A DNA stretch of 64,000 nucleotides from CATQHD01 sp965202675 (GTDB lineage: Bacteria > Actinomycetota > Acidimicrobiia > Spongiisociales > Spongiisociaceae): assembly GCA_965202675.1 (NCBI GenBank), contig OZ241842.1:1054001-1118000 (forward strand), read 5' to 3'. Under the pieces are notes generated by a model. The model was not told where the DNA came from, did not search any database, and saw only the letters and a program-made list of their open reading frames with translations. A program made the translations under genes and the position numbers. Positions 1 to 9,437 of this stretch are shown piece after piece (position 1 is the first letter of the stretch; every line of letters starts with the position of its first letter).

Positions 1-1919
1 CCGCCGCCGCGGCGGTGGCCTTCACCCGCACCGTCTGCGCGCCCCCGTCCTCCTCCACCCCCGCCAACACAGAATCTCCGCTCGCCGCCTCATGAAACGA
101 CAAATCCACCCGCTTGCTCGCGTCGATGATCGGCAGATCCGCCGACGTAACCGTCACCGCCGACCCGCCCACCGACGCCGTACCCGACACCGTCAACCTC
201 TCCCCCGAATCAACCGCACCGTCATCCCGGGCCGTCACCATAAACGACCGGCTCGCCGACGTATCACCCGCCGGAATCGAAATCGTCGCCGCGTTGCCCG
301 TCAAACTCGTGCAAGCATCATCAGCAAGGCTCGTGCACGTCGTCGCCAACGTAGCCCCGCCGCCCCCGGCTACCGTCACCGCCACATCCGTAGCCGACGT
401 CAAAACCGACGTAGAACCCTTGAAACTCGCGGTAACCGTAACCGCCTGCGCCCCCGCCTGCTCCACCACCGACGACCGAGACCACCCCAAATCGATATCA
501 GCATCATCATCGGCGATCGTTAACGAACCCGAAACGCCGTACTCGGATCCCAGACTCGACGTACCGCTCAACGCCAGCGTCTCCGGGCCCTCCACCACCG
601 TATCGTCAATCACCGACAGACCCGCCAACGTCCCCGAACTGCTGCTCCTCAACCCCCTATCAACAGCAGTCGGCATTGACGGCAACGGGTCTGTAGGAGC
701 GGGAATAGTAAACGACAGCGACGACGACGGAGCATAATCCACATCAGCGTCCCCCGCCTCCCCCGCCGCCGGAGCCGCCTTCTCATCCACCGACAAAGTA
801 ACCGTCGTCGCCGAAGAAAGCAACGACGAAGCCGCGTTCCAAAAACCCGCCGACACCGACACCCCCGAACCGGAATCACCCTCCGTCAACACATCCTGAT
901 TCCCATCCTCGTCGCTGTCGGTGTCCACCGTAAAAATAACCCTACTATTCGCATCCTTGATGGTTATCGGGGTCCTAAACCGGGTCCAGCCGCTCGGGGC
1001 GTCCACCCTGAAATAAACTATCTCATCTGGCTCCACCACCCTATCCCTCATAACTCGCAAATTCAATGTTACAGGTCCATGGACGCCATTGAAATTCCCG
1101 GAAGTAGAACCGGTTGCTATCGTCGCATGCATTGGATCATTAAGATCATGATTATGCTGGTGATAGACATCATAAGCACCACTCGCATCCCATTCACTTG
1201 CCGTAGCGGTCCCGGCCACCACCTTCATTCGCATATTCGACAAAGCCGAACTGTAGGTCGAAGAAGTAGAAGCAGTAAATACACCATCCGCCACCCCACC
1301 CAAAACAGCCGACGGTTTATCACTAAAATAAACATAACCATTTTGTCTATTCAAACTTTCACCTACACCTCTCTCACGCAGTACTAAAAAATTAGACGGT
1401 ACATTCACCTTGATCGCCCGATCTTGATCCGTAATCGTCAAATTAACAGAAGACACCGTATACCCGGAAGCCGTGCCCGTAAACTCAATGGTCTCATGCT
1501 CCTCCGTAATAGTATCCGACCGCAGATGAACCGTAAACTCAGAAGACAAACCCTCCGTACCAGTCGCAGGAATAGTGATACTAAAAGAGGAAGCGCTAGA
1601 ACAAGCATCACCGCTCTGGCATGCCCCGCCGGTCAAAACCGCCGTCGTAGCCGAACCCCCCGAACCCAAAGAACCCGACACCGACAAACCAGAACCCGGC
1701 GCCGACGCCACCGACGCCTTCAACCGCAAAGCCTTCGAACCGCTGTCCTCATCCAACGCCGTCACCGCAGTAGAAGTATCCGAAGAATCAACCAAACTCA
1801 GCGTAACCACCGGCGTCGTCGTCTGCGCAACCAACCCCCCCCCCCCGCAAAACCCCCGGCGCCAACATCCCCGCCGCCAACAACACAACCAACGCCGGCA
1901 AACCCAAACGCCGCATCAT
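1..1919 (-). CDS. Secreted Calx-beta-type repeat protein, 5' part, frame split by a G12 tract
   Basis: Incomplete at the window edge. The N-terminus from the ATG at 1919 (GGGAGG ribosome site just upstream) reads as a signal peptide, MMRRLGLPALVVLLAAG, then meets G12 at 1835-1846. In that frame translation stops about 14 codons after the tract. From about 1834 down to base 1 another frame is fully open for about 610 codons. It begins AQTTTPVVTLSLVDSSD and repeats immunoglobulin-like units with ITDQD, IADDDAD and VTEGDSG-like motifs typical of Calx-beta domains. Eleven Gs, or fourteen, would join the two frames. Codons often end in T, unlike the neighbouring genes. Likely a cell-surface adhesin-like protein. 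The frame break is either phase variation or a homopolymer sequencing error; the sequence alone cannot decide. Confidence 0.7.
1835..1846 (-). repeat. G12 homopolymer inside the signal-peptide region
   Basis: Twelve Cs on the given strand, so G12 in the coding sense. It sits directly after the hydrophobic core of the signal peptide and separates start codon and body into different frames. One base fewer restores a continuous reading frame. Confidence 0.85.
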
Positions 1920-1993
1920 CCGACCTCCCGATCTCATAGCGTGCCTTAGCTTAGCATAGCCAACCGGAACCGATCAGCCCGCGTATAAGACCG

Positions 1994-2023
1994 ATTCAAC
2001 TACCCCCCCCCCCATTTTGTCAA
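1994..2023 (-). promoter_or_regulatory. Promoter with poly-G in its spacer
   Basis: A consensus -35 TTGACA (2023-2018) is followed by AAAT, G11 and TAG, then a candidate -10 TTGAAT (1999-1994), giving an 18-bp spacer. Losing one G would give the optimal 17. The -10 match is only moderate (4 of 6). An alternative -10, TATGCT, lies nearer the gene but has no good -35. Confidence 0.45.
2003..2013 (-). repeat. G11 homopolymer upstream of the surface-protein gene
   Basis: Eleven Cs on the given strand. It lies four bases after a perfect -35 hexamer and therefore within the likely promoter spacer of the Calx-beta gene. Confidence 0.8.
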
Positions 2024-2085
2024 GCCAAACCCGAACGCCCGGCAGGTTGACGCATAACCCGGGTTCGGACTCGAGGAATCGGGAC

Positions 2086-2490
2086 TCATAGGGTAAAACC
2101 GTGGGGATGGAGCTCTTCGAAGGGGTGGATGCGCACCTCGGTTCCTTCTCCGGCGGTGACGATCACCCACTCCACGGCGAACTCGTTCATCATCTGGCGG
2201 CAGTTGCCGCACGGGTAGGCGCCGCCCGCCCCCGCTGCGTCGACGCAGGCCACAGCCACCCCCTCGATCCGGCGCACCCCTCCGGCGGCGGCGGTGGAGA
2301 TCGCGTTGGCCTCGGCGCAGATGGACGAACCGTAGGCGGCGTTCTCCACGTTGGCGCCGGGCTGGCGGCCGCCGCCGGCAACAACCGCCACCGCCCCCAC
2401 CCGGAAGCCGGAGTACGGGGCGTAGGCCCCCAGCGCGGCCCGGCGCGCTTCGGCGGCCAGCTCGCCGATCAGCTGTCCGTCCGGGCCCAT
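2086..2490 (-). CDS. cdd: Cytidine deaminase
   Basis: 134 residues, the usual size of the homotetrameric bacterial enzyme that converts cytidine and deoxycytidine to uridine forms in pyrimidine salvage. The zinc site is complete: CAEANAI supplies the first Cys and catalytic Glu, and PCGNCRQ supplies the other two Cys. The substrate segment NVENAAYG and the N-terminal YAPYSGFRVGA are also typical. It begins 21 nt after the ftsY stop on the same strand, so it is probably co-transcribed as the last gene of the smc-ftsY-cdd run. Confidence 0.95.
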   Translation of the reverse strand: MGPDGQLIGELAAEARRAALGAYAPYSGFRVGAVAVVAGGGRQPGANVENAAYGSSICAEANAISTAAAGGVRRIEGVAVACVDAAGAGGAYPCGNCRQMMNEFAVEWVIVTAGEGTEVRIHPFEELHPHGFTL

Positions 2491-2511
2491 TCCGTCCGCC
2501 CTCCTCGAACC

Positions 2512-3543
2512 CTATGAAGGGGTGAGCAGCGCATCTACGAAGGCGCCCCCGTCGAATGGAATCAGGTCCTCCACCCCCTCGCCCACCCCGATGAACTTGA
2601 CCGGCACGGACAGCTCCCGCTCCACAGCCAGCGCCACCCCGCCTTTGGCGCTCCCGTCCATCTTGGTGAGGACGATCCCGGTCACCCCCACCTCGACAAA
2701 ACGCCGCGCCTGGGCCAAGCCGTTCTGCCCGGTGGTGGCGTCCATCACCAGCAGCACCTCCGACACCTCGTCCCCGTCCCTGCCCAGCACCCGGGTGAGC
2801 TTGGACAGCTCCTCCATGAGATTGCGTCTGGTCTGGAACCGCCCGGCGGTGTCGACGATCACCGCTCCGGCCCCCCGGGCGCGGCCCGCCTGGAGGGCGT
2901 CGTAGGCCACCGCCGCCGGGTCGCCCCCCGCCTGACCGCTTACCACCTGGACGCCGACCCGGTCGGCCCAGGTCATCAGCTGGGTGTCGGCGGCGGGGCG
3001 GTAGGTGTCGGCGGCGCCGATTATCGGGCGGCGTCCGGCTTCGTTCAGATGGGCGGCCAGCTTGGCCACGGTGGTGGTCTTGCCCACCCCGTTCACCCCC
3101 ACCACCACCAGGATGGCCGGCTCGCCCTCCATGCGCAGCCGACGGTTCACCCCGGCAAGGATGCCTTTCAGCTCGGCCCTGATCACCTCTCTTGCCTCGT
3201 CCGCGCCGGACGGGGCGGCCCGGCGCACCGCCTCCGTCACCCGGCCGGACACCTCCACCCCCATATCGGCGGCGATCAGCTCCTCCTCCATCTCCCGCCA
3301 CACCTCTTCGGACATTCCCGACCCGGACAGCAGCGCCTGCAGGCGGGCGCCGAGCTGCCGGACGCCGGGTTGGCGGATGCCCGGACGGCGGCGGGAAGCG
3401 GCGGCGGGCCCCCCGGCCCGGGCGCGGGGGGGCCGGGCGTCGGACCCGGCCGCGGAACGGGCGCGGGAACGCACCCTCCAGACCACCGCCATGACAACCG
3501 CAATCACGGCGGCCGCGGCGAGCGCGTATCCGAGGGCGCTCAC
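2512..3543 (-). CDS. ftsY: Signal recognition particle receptor FtsY
   Basis: 343 residues. FtsY is the membrane-docking GTPase that receives ribosome-SRP complexes for co-translational insertion. A hydrophobic N-terminal segment (about residues 4-23) is a membrane anchor, followed by a basic, Ala/Pro-rich linker and then the NG domain. GTPase motifs are visible: GVNGVGKTTT (P-loop, about residue 150), DTAGR and TKMD. The C-terminal KFIGVGEGVEDLIPF is the family signature. The start is GTG (MSALGYALAA). Lies 98 nt downstream of smc on the same strand, as in other actinobacteria. Confidence 0.96.
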   Translation of the reverse strand: MSALGYALAAAAVIAVVMAVVWRVRSRARSAAGSDARPPRARAGGPAAASRRRPGIRQPGVRQLGARLQALLSGSGMSEEVWREMEEELIAADMGVEVSGRVTEAVRRAAPSGADEAREVIRAELKGILAGVNRRLRMEGEPAILVVVGVNGVGKTTTVAKLAAHLNEAGRRPIIGAADTYRPAADTQLMTWADRVGVQVVSGQAGGDPAAVAYDALQAGRARGAGAVIVDTAGRFQTRRNLMEELSKLTRVLGRDGDEVSEVLLVMDATTGQNGLAQARRFVEVGVTGIVLTKMDGSAKGGVALAVERELSVPVKFIGVGEGVEDLIPFDGGAFVDALLTPS

Positions 3544-3641
3544 GGGAGGGAACCGGCCGGACCGAAGGGTTGGCCTGCGGAGAAGTTCATGACGCCGGGG
3601 AGTCTACCCCGCCGGAGGCCTGCCGGCCCGCCCGCCCGTGT

Positions 3642-6600
3642 TCAGGCCGGAAGGCCGGCCTCGTCCAGCCGCTTGACGAGGGCCTGGGAGGTTCCGCCCG
3701 GCTCCATCGTTACCCCGTAGAGGACATCGGCCGCCCGCATGGTGGCCTGCTGGTGGGTGACCACGATCAGCTGGGCCTCGTCGCGGAACTCGTCCACCAG
3801 GCGCAGAAAACGGTGCAGGTTGGCGTCGTCGAGCGCCGCGTCCACCTCGTCGAGGATGTAGAAGGGGCTGGGGCGGGACTTGAAGACCGCGAAGAGGAAC
3901 GCCAGGGCGGCCAGGGAGCGCTCGCCCCCCGAGAGCAGGGCCGGCTTGCCGATCCTCTTGCCCAGCGGCTGAGCCTCGATCTCGACCCCGGCTTCGAGGG
4001 GGTTGTCCGCGCCGGTGAGAGACAGGCCGCCCGCCCCGCCCGGGAACAAGACCGTGAAGAAGCGCCGGTAATAGCGGGCGGCGTCCTCGAAGGTGCGGAG
4101 GAACCTGGCCTCCATCTCGTCGTCGAGGGCGGCGATCACCTTGTCCAGCTCGGCTCGGGAGGTTTCGAGGTCGGTCAGCTGGCCGGAGATAAGCCGGTGC
4201 CGTTCGTCTATCTCCCGGAACTCCTCGGCGGCCAGCGGGTTGACCGGCCCCATGCGGGACAGCTCGGCGGCCAGCCGTTCGGCCCGCGCCGCCGGGTCCT
4301 CGTCCGTGGAAGGCGGCGCCATGGCCAGGGCCTGTTCCGGGGAGGCGTCGGCGTCCCTCCGCAAGCCCTCCTCCACCGTTTCCTCCCGCACCCGCAGCTC
4401 GGCGGCTTCCACCGCCAGCCGGCCCAGCCCCTCCCTGGCGGCCTCGGCCGACCCGTCTGCCTCGGCGGCCTGCCGGAGGGCGGCGGCCAGGCGCCGTTCG
4501 GCGTCTGCGATGCCGTTCTCCAGCGCCGATCGGCGTTCCGTCAGCTCCCCCCGTTTGACCGACGCGATCTCGAGGGCGCGCCGGGCCAGGCGCTCTACAG
4601 ACCGGACCTCCCCGAGTTCGGGGGACCCGGCGCCCGCATCCTCCAGACCCTCCAGGTCGGCGGCCGCCCCGGTCAACCGGTCTGCCAGCATGCGGCGGCG
4701 CTCTACGGCCGCCCCCAGATCCTGGATGGCGCGATCCCGGGCCTGCCGCTCCGTTCGGTGCTGGTTCTCCACCGCTTCCCGCTCCCGGGCGAACAGGCCG
4801 GGCGGCGGCCCCCCCTCTGCCGAGCTCTCACCGGCCTCGATCCGGGCGGCCAGCTCCTCCATGCGGTGTTCCCGCAGCTCCTCCGCCCGGCGGAGAGAAG
4901 CCAGCCGCTCCGCCAGCCCCGCCGCCTCGCCCTCGCCCGCCGTCCTGCTCCGTTCCAGTTGCTCCAGAGCGCCGGCCGCCTCCGTCCGCTCGGCTTCCAG
5001 AGCGGCCAGCTCGTCGAGGGCGGCCTGCTCCTCTCGGCGGGCGGCTTCCAAGCCGGCTTGCGCGGCCGCTTCGGCCTCCCCGGCCTGCGCTTCGCCCGCC
5101 GCGGCTTCGACGGCCGCCCGGAGGGCCGCATCGAGCTCCCCGGGTGAAGCCCCGCCGGGGGCGGCGGGCCGGATGCCGAAGGCGGTTATCAGATCGCCCT
5201 CCGGCGTAACCGCCCGGATGCCGGGGTCGCGCCGGCAGATGTCCCATGCCGTGCTCCACCCCTCGACCAGGATCACATCCCCCAGCAACGCCCCCGCCAG
5301 GGCCGGGTCGGCGCCGGAACCGAGCCGGTCCAGCAGCGCTTCCACCCCCCACCGGCGGGCGGCGGGAAGAGCGGGCGGCTCCCCCCGGCGCCGGGGGGGA
5401 ACCATGAACGACAGGCCTCCCAGGCCTTCGGATTTGAGCTCGCCCACCGCCCGCCGCAGACCCTGCGCCCCCTCGAACACCAGGGCTTCCGCCCAGCCGT
5501 TGACCGCCGCGCCCACCGCCGTTGCCAGCTCGCCGGGTATATCGAGCAGGGCGGAGAACCGCCCGATCACCTCGGACGACCCCGCCAACCGTTCGGCCGC
5601 CGCCGAACGGGGGTATCCGGACGCCTCCTGCAGGGTTTCCGCCTTGGCCGCCGCCGCGATCCGCACCGCTTCGGCCGACCGCAGCAGGCGCACGCTCCGT
5701 TCCCGCTCGGCTTCACGGGAACGGCGGGCTTCGGTACTGGCCCCGCAGGCACTGCGCGCCGGCGTCAGCCGCTCGTCTACCGCACCGAGCCTTTCTGCCG
5801 TTGCTTCGGCCTGCTCCGCTTCTTCGGCCAACCTGCTCCGGATATCGGCGAGGCGGCCGGCCAGCCGCTCCGCTTCACGGGCGTCGCGGATGGACGACGC
5901 CTCCAACGAGCGGAGGTCGCTGCGCATCCTGGACAGATCCGCTTCGGCGGGCCGGACCGGCTCGTCGGGCAGGGCGCGCCTCCGGTCTTCGGCGGCGCGC
6001 AGGGCTTCCTCGCCGGCTTCGGCGTCCCGGCGCGCCCTGCGCTCCTGCTCTCCGGCCTCTTCCAGCCGGAGGGTCAACCGCTCCGCCTCTGCTTCAAGGC
6101 GCCGCCGCCGGGCCTCGGCCTCCCGCAGGCGGGAGGACAGACCTCCGGCCCGCTCCTGGGCCACCCGGACGATCCCCCGCAGCCTGGCTTCCACGGTGTC
6201 GAGGCGGGCGGCCGCCCCGGAGGCGCGCTCCAAGGCCCGCCCCTCTGCTTCGCGCTCCGCCCGCATACGGGCGGTCCCGGCCTCGAGCCGGGCGAGATCC
6301 GCCTCGGCGGCGGCTTTGCTTTCCTCCAGTTCCCGCTGCTTGGCGGTCATCTCTGCGGACTTCTCGCGCAGGCGGCGCAGGTCCTCGCCCCCCAGCCAGA
6401 TGCGCAGCGACCGCAGCTCGGCGCGGGCCGAGCCGTACCGTTCGGCGGCTTCGGCCTGCCGGCGGAGGGGGCGGCGGCGGCGTTGTATCTCCTTGAGGAT
6501 GTCATGGAGTCGGAGGATGTCGTCGTCGGTGTGTTCGAGGCGCCGGACGGCCTTCGCCTTGCGGGCCTGATGCTTGAGGATGCCGGCCGCTTCTTCGATG

Positions 6601-7079
6601 ATCCGCCGCCTCTGCTCCCCTTTGGCGGTGAGGATCGAATCGAGCCGGCCCTGGCCGACGATCATGTGCTGGCTGCGGCCCATCCCGCCGTCCGACAACA
6701 GCTCCTGGATGTCCAGCAGGCGGCAGTCCACCCCGTTGATCTCGTATTCCGAAATCCCGCCCCGGTACAGCCGCCGGGTTATGGAGACCTCCTCGAGATC
6801 GAGGGGCAGGAGGCGGCTGCCGTTGTCGAGCACCACCGTTACCTCGGCCTTGGAGAAGGGGTTCCGGGCGGCGGTGCCGGCGAACACCACCTCGTCCATC
6901 CGTTCGGTGCGGAGCTCCTTGGTGAACTGGGACCCCAGCACCCAGGCGATGGCGTCCACGATGTTGGACTTGCCGGTCCCGTTCGGGCCGACCACCACCG
7001 AGACCCCCGGCTCGAACCCCAGCCGGGTCGGGTCGGCAAACGACTTGAAGCCGGTCAGCTTCAGCGATTTCAGATACAA
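3642..7079 (-). CDS. smc: Chromosome segregation protein SMC
   Basis: 1145 residues. The protein forms a dimeric ATPase ring that condenses and segregates chromosomes with ScpAB. The N-terminal ATPase half has GPNGTGKSN (Walker A). Two long Glu/Arg/Ala-rich coiled coils surround a central hinge (about residues 480-630). The C-terminal half has the signature LSGGERSLAALAFLF and Walker B YILDEVDAALDDAN. I chose TTG at 7079 because it gives MYLKSLKLTGFKSFADPT, the standard family N-terminus; the open frame extends further upstream but without family character. No good ribosome site precedes this TTG. Divergent from the methyltransferase at 7234. Confidence 0.93.
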   Translation of the reverse strand: MYLKSLKLTGFKSFADPTRLGFEPGVSVVVGPNGTGKSNIVDAIAWVLGSQFTKELRTERMDEVVFAGTAARNPFSKAEVTVVLDNGSRLLPLDLEEVSITRRLYRGGISEYEINGVDCRLLDIQELLSDGGMGRSQHMIVGQGRLDSILTAKGEQRRRIIEEAAGILKHQARKAKAVRRLEHTDDDILRLHDILKEIQRRRRPLRRQAEAAERYGSARAELRSLRIWLGGEDLRRLREKSAEMTAKQRELEESKAAAEADLARLEAGTARMRAEREAEGRALERASGAAARLDTVEARLRGIVRVAQERAGGLSSRLREAEARRRRLEAEAERLTLRLEEAGEQERRARRDAEAGEEALRAAEDRRRALPDEPVRPAEADLSRMRSDLRSLEASSIRDAREAERLAGRLADIRSRLAEEAEQAEATAERLGAVDERLTPARSACGASTEARRSREAERERSVRLLRSAEAVRIAAAAKAETLQEASGYPRSAAAERLAGSSEVIGRFSALLDIPGELATAVGAAVNGWAEALVFEGAQGLRRAVGELKSEGLGGLSFMVPPRRRGEPPALPAARRWGVEALLDRLGSGADPALAGALLGDVILVEGWSTAWDICRRDPGIRAVTPEGDLITAFGIRPAAPGGASPGELDAALRAAVEAAAGEAQAGEAEAAAQAGLEAARREEQAALDELAALEAERTEAAGALEQLERSRTAGEGEAAGLAERLASLRRAEELREHRMEELAARIEAGESSAEGGPPPGLFAREREAVENQHRTERQARDRAIQDLGAAVERRRMLADRLTGAAADLEGLEDAGAGSPELGEVRSVERLARRALEIASVKRGELTERRSALENGIADAERRLAAALRQAAEADGSAEAAREGLGRLAVEAAELRVREETVEEGLRRDADASPEQALAMAPPSTDEDPAARAERLAAELSRMGPVNPLAAEEFREIDERHRLISGQLTDLETSRAELDKVIAALDDEMEARFLRTFEDAARYYRRFFTVLFPGGAGGLSLTGADNPLEAGVEIEAQPLGKRIGKPALLSGGERSLAALAFLFAVFKSRPSPFYILDEVDAALDDANLHRFLRLVDEFRDEAQLIVVTHQQATMRAADVLYGVTMEPGGTSQALVKRLDEAGLPA

Positions 7080-7233
7080 ATCACACCCGTGTAATAGGCT
7101 GGAAGGATACGATAGCCGCCGCCGGACCCTTCCGGTGCCAACCCCCGGCCGGGTCGAGGCCCCCGCCGGCTCGGACGGGACGCTCCGGTTCGACGCGGCA
7201 TATACGATGTTTCGAGAGAAGGGAACGAACCCG

Positions 7234-8076
7234 ATGACGACCCTGGCCGAGGACAAGCCGCCGATCGAGCAGGCGCCGGCGGAGGTGATCGAAGGCGATG
7301 CGGCCCAGGTACTGTTGACGCTGCCCGCCGGCTCCGTGCACCTCATCGTCACCTCGCCGCCCTACGCCGACCAGCGCCGCTCGACCTACGGCGGCGTCCA
7401 TCCCGATGACTACGTGGAGTGGTTCATGCCGATCGCGGCGGGGCTGAAGCGCGTACTGCACCCGCAGGGAACCTTCATCCTCAACATCAAGGAGAAGGTG
7501 GTGAACGGCGAACGCCACACCTACGTGCTGGAGCTCATCTTGGAGATGCGCCGGTCCGGCTGGCTGTGGACCGAGGAATATATCTGGCACAAGAAGAACT
7601 CCTATCCGGGCAAGTGGCCGAACCGATTCCGGGACTCCTGGGAAAGACTGCTGCAGTTCAACAAGCAGCGCCGGTTCAAGATGAACCAGGACGCGGTGCG
7701 GGTTCCGGTAGGCGATTGGGCGAACGGGCGCCTCCGCAATCTGAGCGAAACGGACCGCATCCGGGATGAATCAAGCGTCGGCAGCGGGTTCGGCAAGAAC
7801 ATCTCCAACTGGGTGGGCCGTTCCCTCGCCTACCCCACCAACGTGCTGCACATGGCGACGGAGTGCTCCAATCGGGGGCACAGCGCCGCCTTCCCCGAGA
7901 GCCTGCCCGAATGGTTCATCCGACTGTTCACCGACGAAAACGACCTGGTGCTGGACCCGTTCGCCGGGTCGGGCTCGACCCTGGCCGCCGCCGCCGAGCT
8001 GAACCGCCGCTCCCTCGGCATAGACATCAATCCGGAATACTGTCTGGCAACCAGAAAGCGGTTGGGAATCCTATGA
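7234..8076 (+). CDS. Orphan DNA methyltransferase, class beta (N4-cytosine or N6-adenine)
   Basis: 280 residues. S-adenosylmethionine-dependent amino-methylation of DNA. The catalytic motif TSPPY comes first (about residue 43) and the cofactor motif DPFAGSGST comes near the C-terminus, which is the beta-class order. A ribosome site (GAGAAGGGA) lies about 12 nt before ATG 7234; an in-frame ATG at 7207 is the alternative. No restriction endonuclease or specificity subunit lies nearby, so it is solitary here. It may act in epigenetic regulation or protection rather than restriction. The recognition sequence cannot be read from the protein. Confidence 0.88.
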   Translation: MTTLAEDKPPIEQAPAEVIEGDAAQVLLTLPAGSVHLIVTSPPYADQRRSTYGGVHPDDYVEWFMPIAAGLKRVLHPQGTFILNIKEKVVNGERHTYVLELILEMRRSGWLWTEEYIWHKKNSYPGKWPNRFRDSWERLLQFNKQRRFKMNQDAVRVPVGDWANGRLRNLSETDRIRDESSVGSGFGKNISNWVGRSLAYPTNVLHMATECSNRGHSAAFPESLPEWFIRLFTDENDLVLDPFAGSGSTLAAAAELNRRSLGIDINPEYCLATRKRLGIL

Positions 8077-8149
8077 CCGATTCGGCCGGTTATACACTCG
8101 GCCATCCTTACAAATAAGGCGCCGACACCGCGTAAGGTAAGCCCGTACC

Positions 8150-8485
8150 CTTCCTGTGAACCCCCTGGTCAAGCCCCTGCCCCACCCCAAGACGCAAGCT
8201 CCTGCCCACCCGACGCAAGCCCCTGCCCCACCCCAAGACCCCGGCAAGAACGCGAAAAACACCGCCCACTCGCCCCGCTGCGCGGGCCCGGCCCCCACCT
8301 CCACCACCAGATATCCGGACGCGTTCGGTCAGTACCCCGGAGGGCCGCGTTCGGAAGATGATCCCTGTCACGGTCTGCGCCGGCTGCGGACCGGAGGTGC
8401 TTTCGGCTCTTCCATTAATACAGCATCGGTGCGACAAGGTCAATACCCTTGTCAGGGATCCGGCGGGATTTTTTTGTCACTCCGT
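8150..8485 (-). repeat. Dispersed promoter-hairpin element, copy A1
   Basis: Reading on the minus strand: an A7 tract (8475-8469), a promoter (8443-8415), a GGTC/GACC-closed hairpin, a purine-rich GGTGGTGGAGG segment, the hairpin CCCGC-GCA-GCGGG, then a T5 run and CGCGTTCTTG (near 8259-8246). The tail (8150-8245) has tandem units of GGGGTGGGGCAGGGGCTTG type. It closely matches the two halves at 20698-20882 and 19258-19389. It lies after the mutM stop and runs toward the convergent methyltransferase, so it cannot be a leader of a downstream gene. Most likely a small RNA gene or RNA-bearing repeat. Confidence 0.75.
8415..8443 (-). promoter_or_regulatory. Sigma-70-type promoter of element A1
   Basis: -35 TTGACC (8443-8438), 17-bp spacer, -10 TATTAA followed by T (8420-8415). 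The A7 tract about 25 bp upstream resembles an UP element. Expected start near 8408. Confidence 0.65.
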
Positions 8486-8606
8486 GTTTCAACTCGGAAG
8501 AAATCGTGGACCTGCACATCAGACGGTTCGAACATGAGACGGTCAGGTTAGAAAATACGAGATATCGACCGAGGAGACCGCGGGGCTCCTGTCATGATCG
8601 CCGGGT

Positions 8607-9437
8607 TCAGGCCTGGCAGAGGGGGCACCGGTAGGAGGATCGGCCTCCGATCACTTCCCGCTCGATCGGGGCGCCGCAGCGGCGGCACGGCTTGCCCTCC
8701 CGCCCGTACACCGCCAGGTACTCGAGGTGGCGGCCTGCCCGGCCGTCGGGAAGCAGGTAGGCGAGGTCGTCGAGGGAGGTGCCGCCGTGCTCGAGGCCGG
8801 CGGCCAGGACCGAGCGGACGGCGGCCCGCACTGCCCGCCACTCGGGGAGTGTCAGCGAATCGGCCGGGCGCCTTCCATCGACGCGGGCCCCGAAAAGCAC
8901 CTCGTCGGAGTAGATGTTGCCCAGCCCGGCCAGGAAGCGCTGGTCCAGCAGCAGCGTCTTCGCCGCCGCCCGGCGGCCGGCGGCCCCGGCGGCCAGATCC
9001 TCCGCCGGAGGGAGGGCAGTCAGGGCATCGGGCCCCAGCCGGGAAAGGGTGGAGCCGGCCAGCTCTTCGGGGGTGAACACCGCCGTGAAGCCGAAGGTGC
9101 GGGGGTCCACCATCCGCACCTCGGCGCCGGCGTCGGTCCGGGCAGCCGCCCGGATGTGGAGCCCCTCCGGCTCGCCGGGTCGGGCGATGGACATCCGCCC
9201 CGACATGCCCAGATGGACGACCCAGGTGTTTCCCCCGTCCAGCTCGAACATCAGGAACTTGCCCCGCCGCCCCAGCGACCGCACCTCCCGCCCCTCCAGG
9301 CGGGGCAGGAAGTCGGACGGGCGGGGCTGGCGGCGCAGCATCCTCGGGCGGCGCACCTCCGCGGAAACGATCCTGCGGCCCGACAGCGCAGGCAGCAACC
9401 CCCGCCTGGTGGCCTCGACCTCGGGAAGTTCGGGCAA
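8607..9437 (-). CDS. mutM: Formamidopyrimidine-DNA glycosylase
   Basis: 276 residues. Removes oxidised purines such as 8-oxoguanine and nicks the abasic site (base excision repair). The N-terminus MPELPEVE holds the catalytic Pro2 and Glu3. The conserved lysine lies in LGRRGKFLMF. The C-terminal zinc finger is complete: CRRCG, then GRSSYRCPLCQ with the conserved Arg. Starts immediately after the rnc stop (adjacent coordinates 9437/9438), so translation is probably coupled. Confidence 0.96.
   Translation of the reverse strand: MPELPEVEATRRGLLPALSGRRIVSAEVRRPRMLRRQPRPSDFLPRLEGREVRSLGRRGKFLMFELDGGNTWVVHLGMSGRMSIARPGEPEGLHIRAAARTDAGAEVRMVDPRTFGFTAVFTPEELAGSTLSRLGPDALTALPPAEDLAAGAAGRRAAAKTLLLDQRFLAGLGNIYSDEVLFGARVDGRRPADSLTLPEWRAVRAAVRSVLAAGLEHGGTSLDDLAYLLPDGRAGRHLEYLAVYGREGKPCRRCGAPIEREVIGGRSSYRCPLCQA

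Noticed and set aside
4093..6570. 825-codon open frame opposite smc
   Set aside because: Arg/Ser-rich product typical of the antisense of a GC-rich coiled-coil gene; no motif and fully covered by smc.
8108..8443. Minus-strand frame starting MTLSHRCCIN, also present at 20630-20839
   Set aside because: The peptide begins inside the -35 box of the dispersed element, the two copies diverge by indels further on, and no ribosome site is present. Similarity reflects the conserved DNA element.
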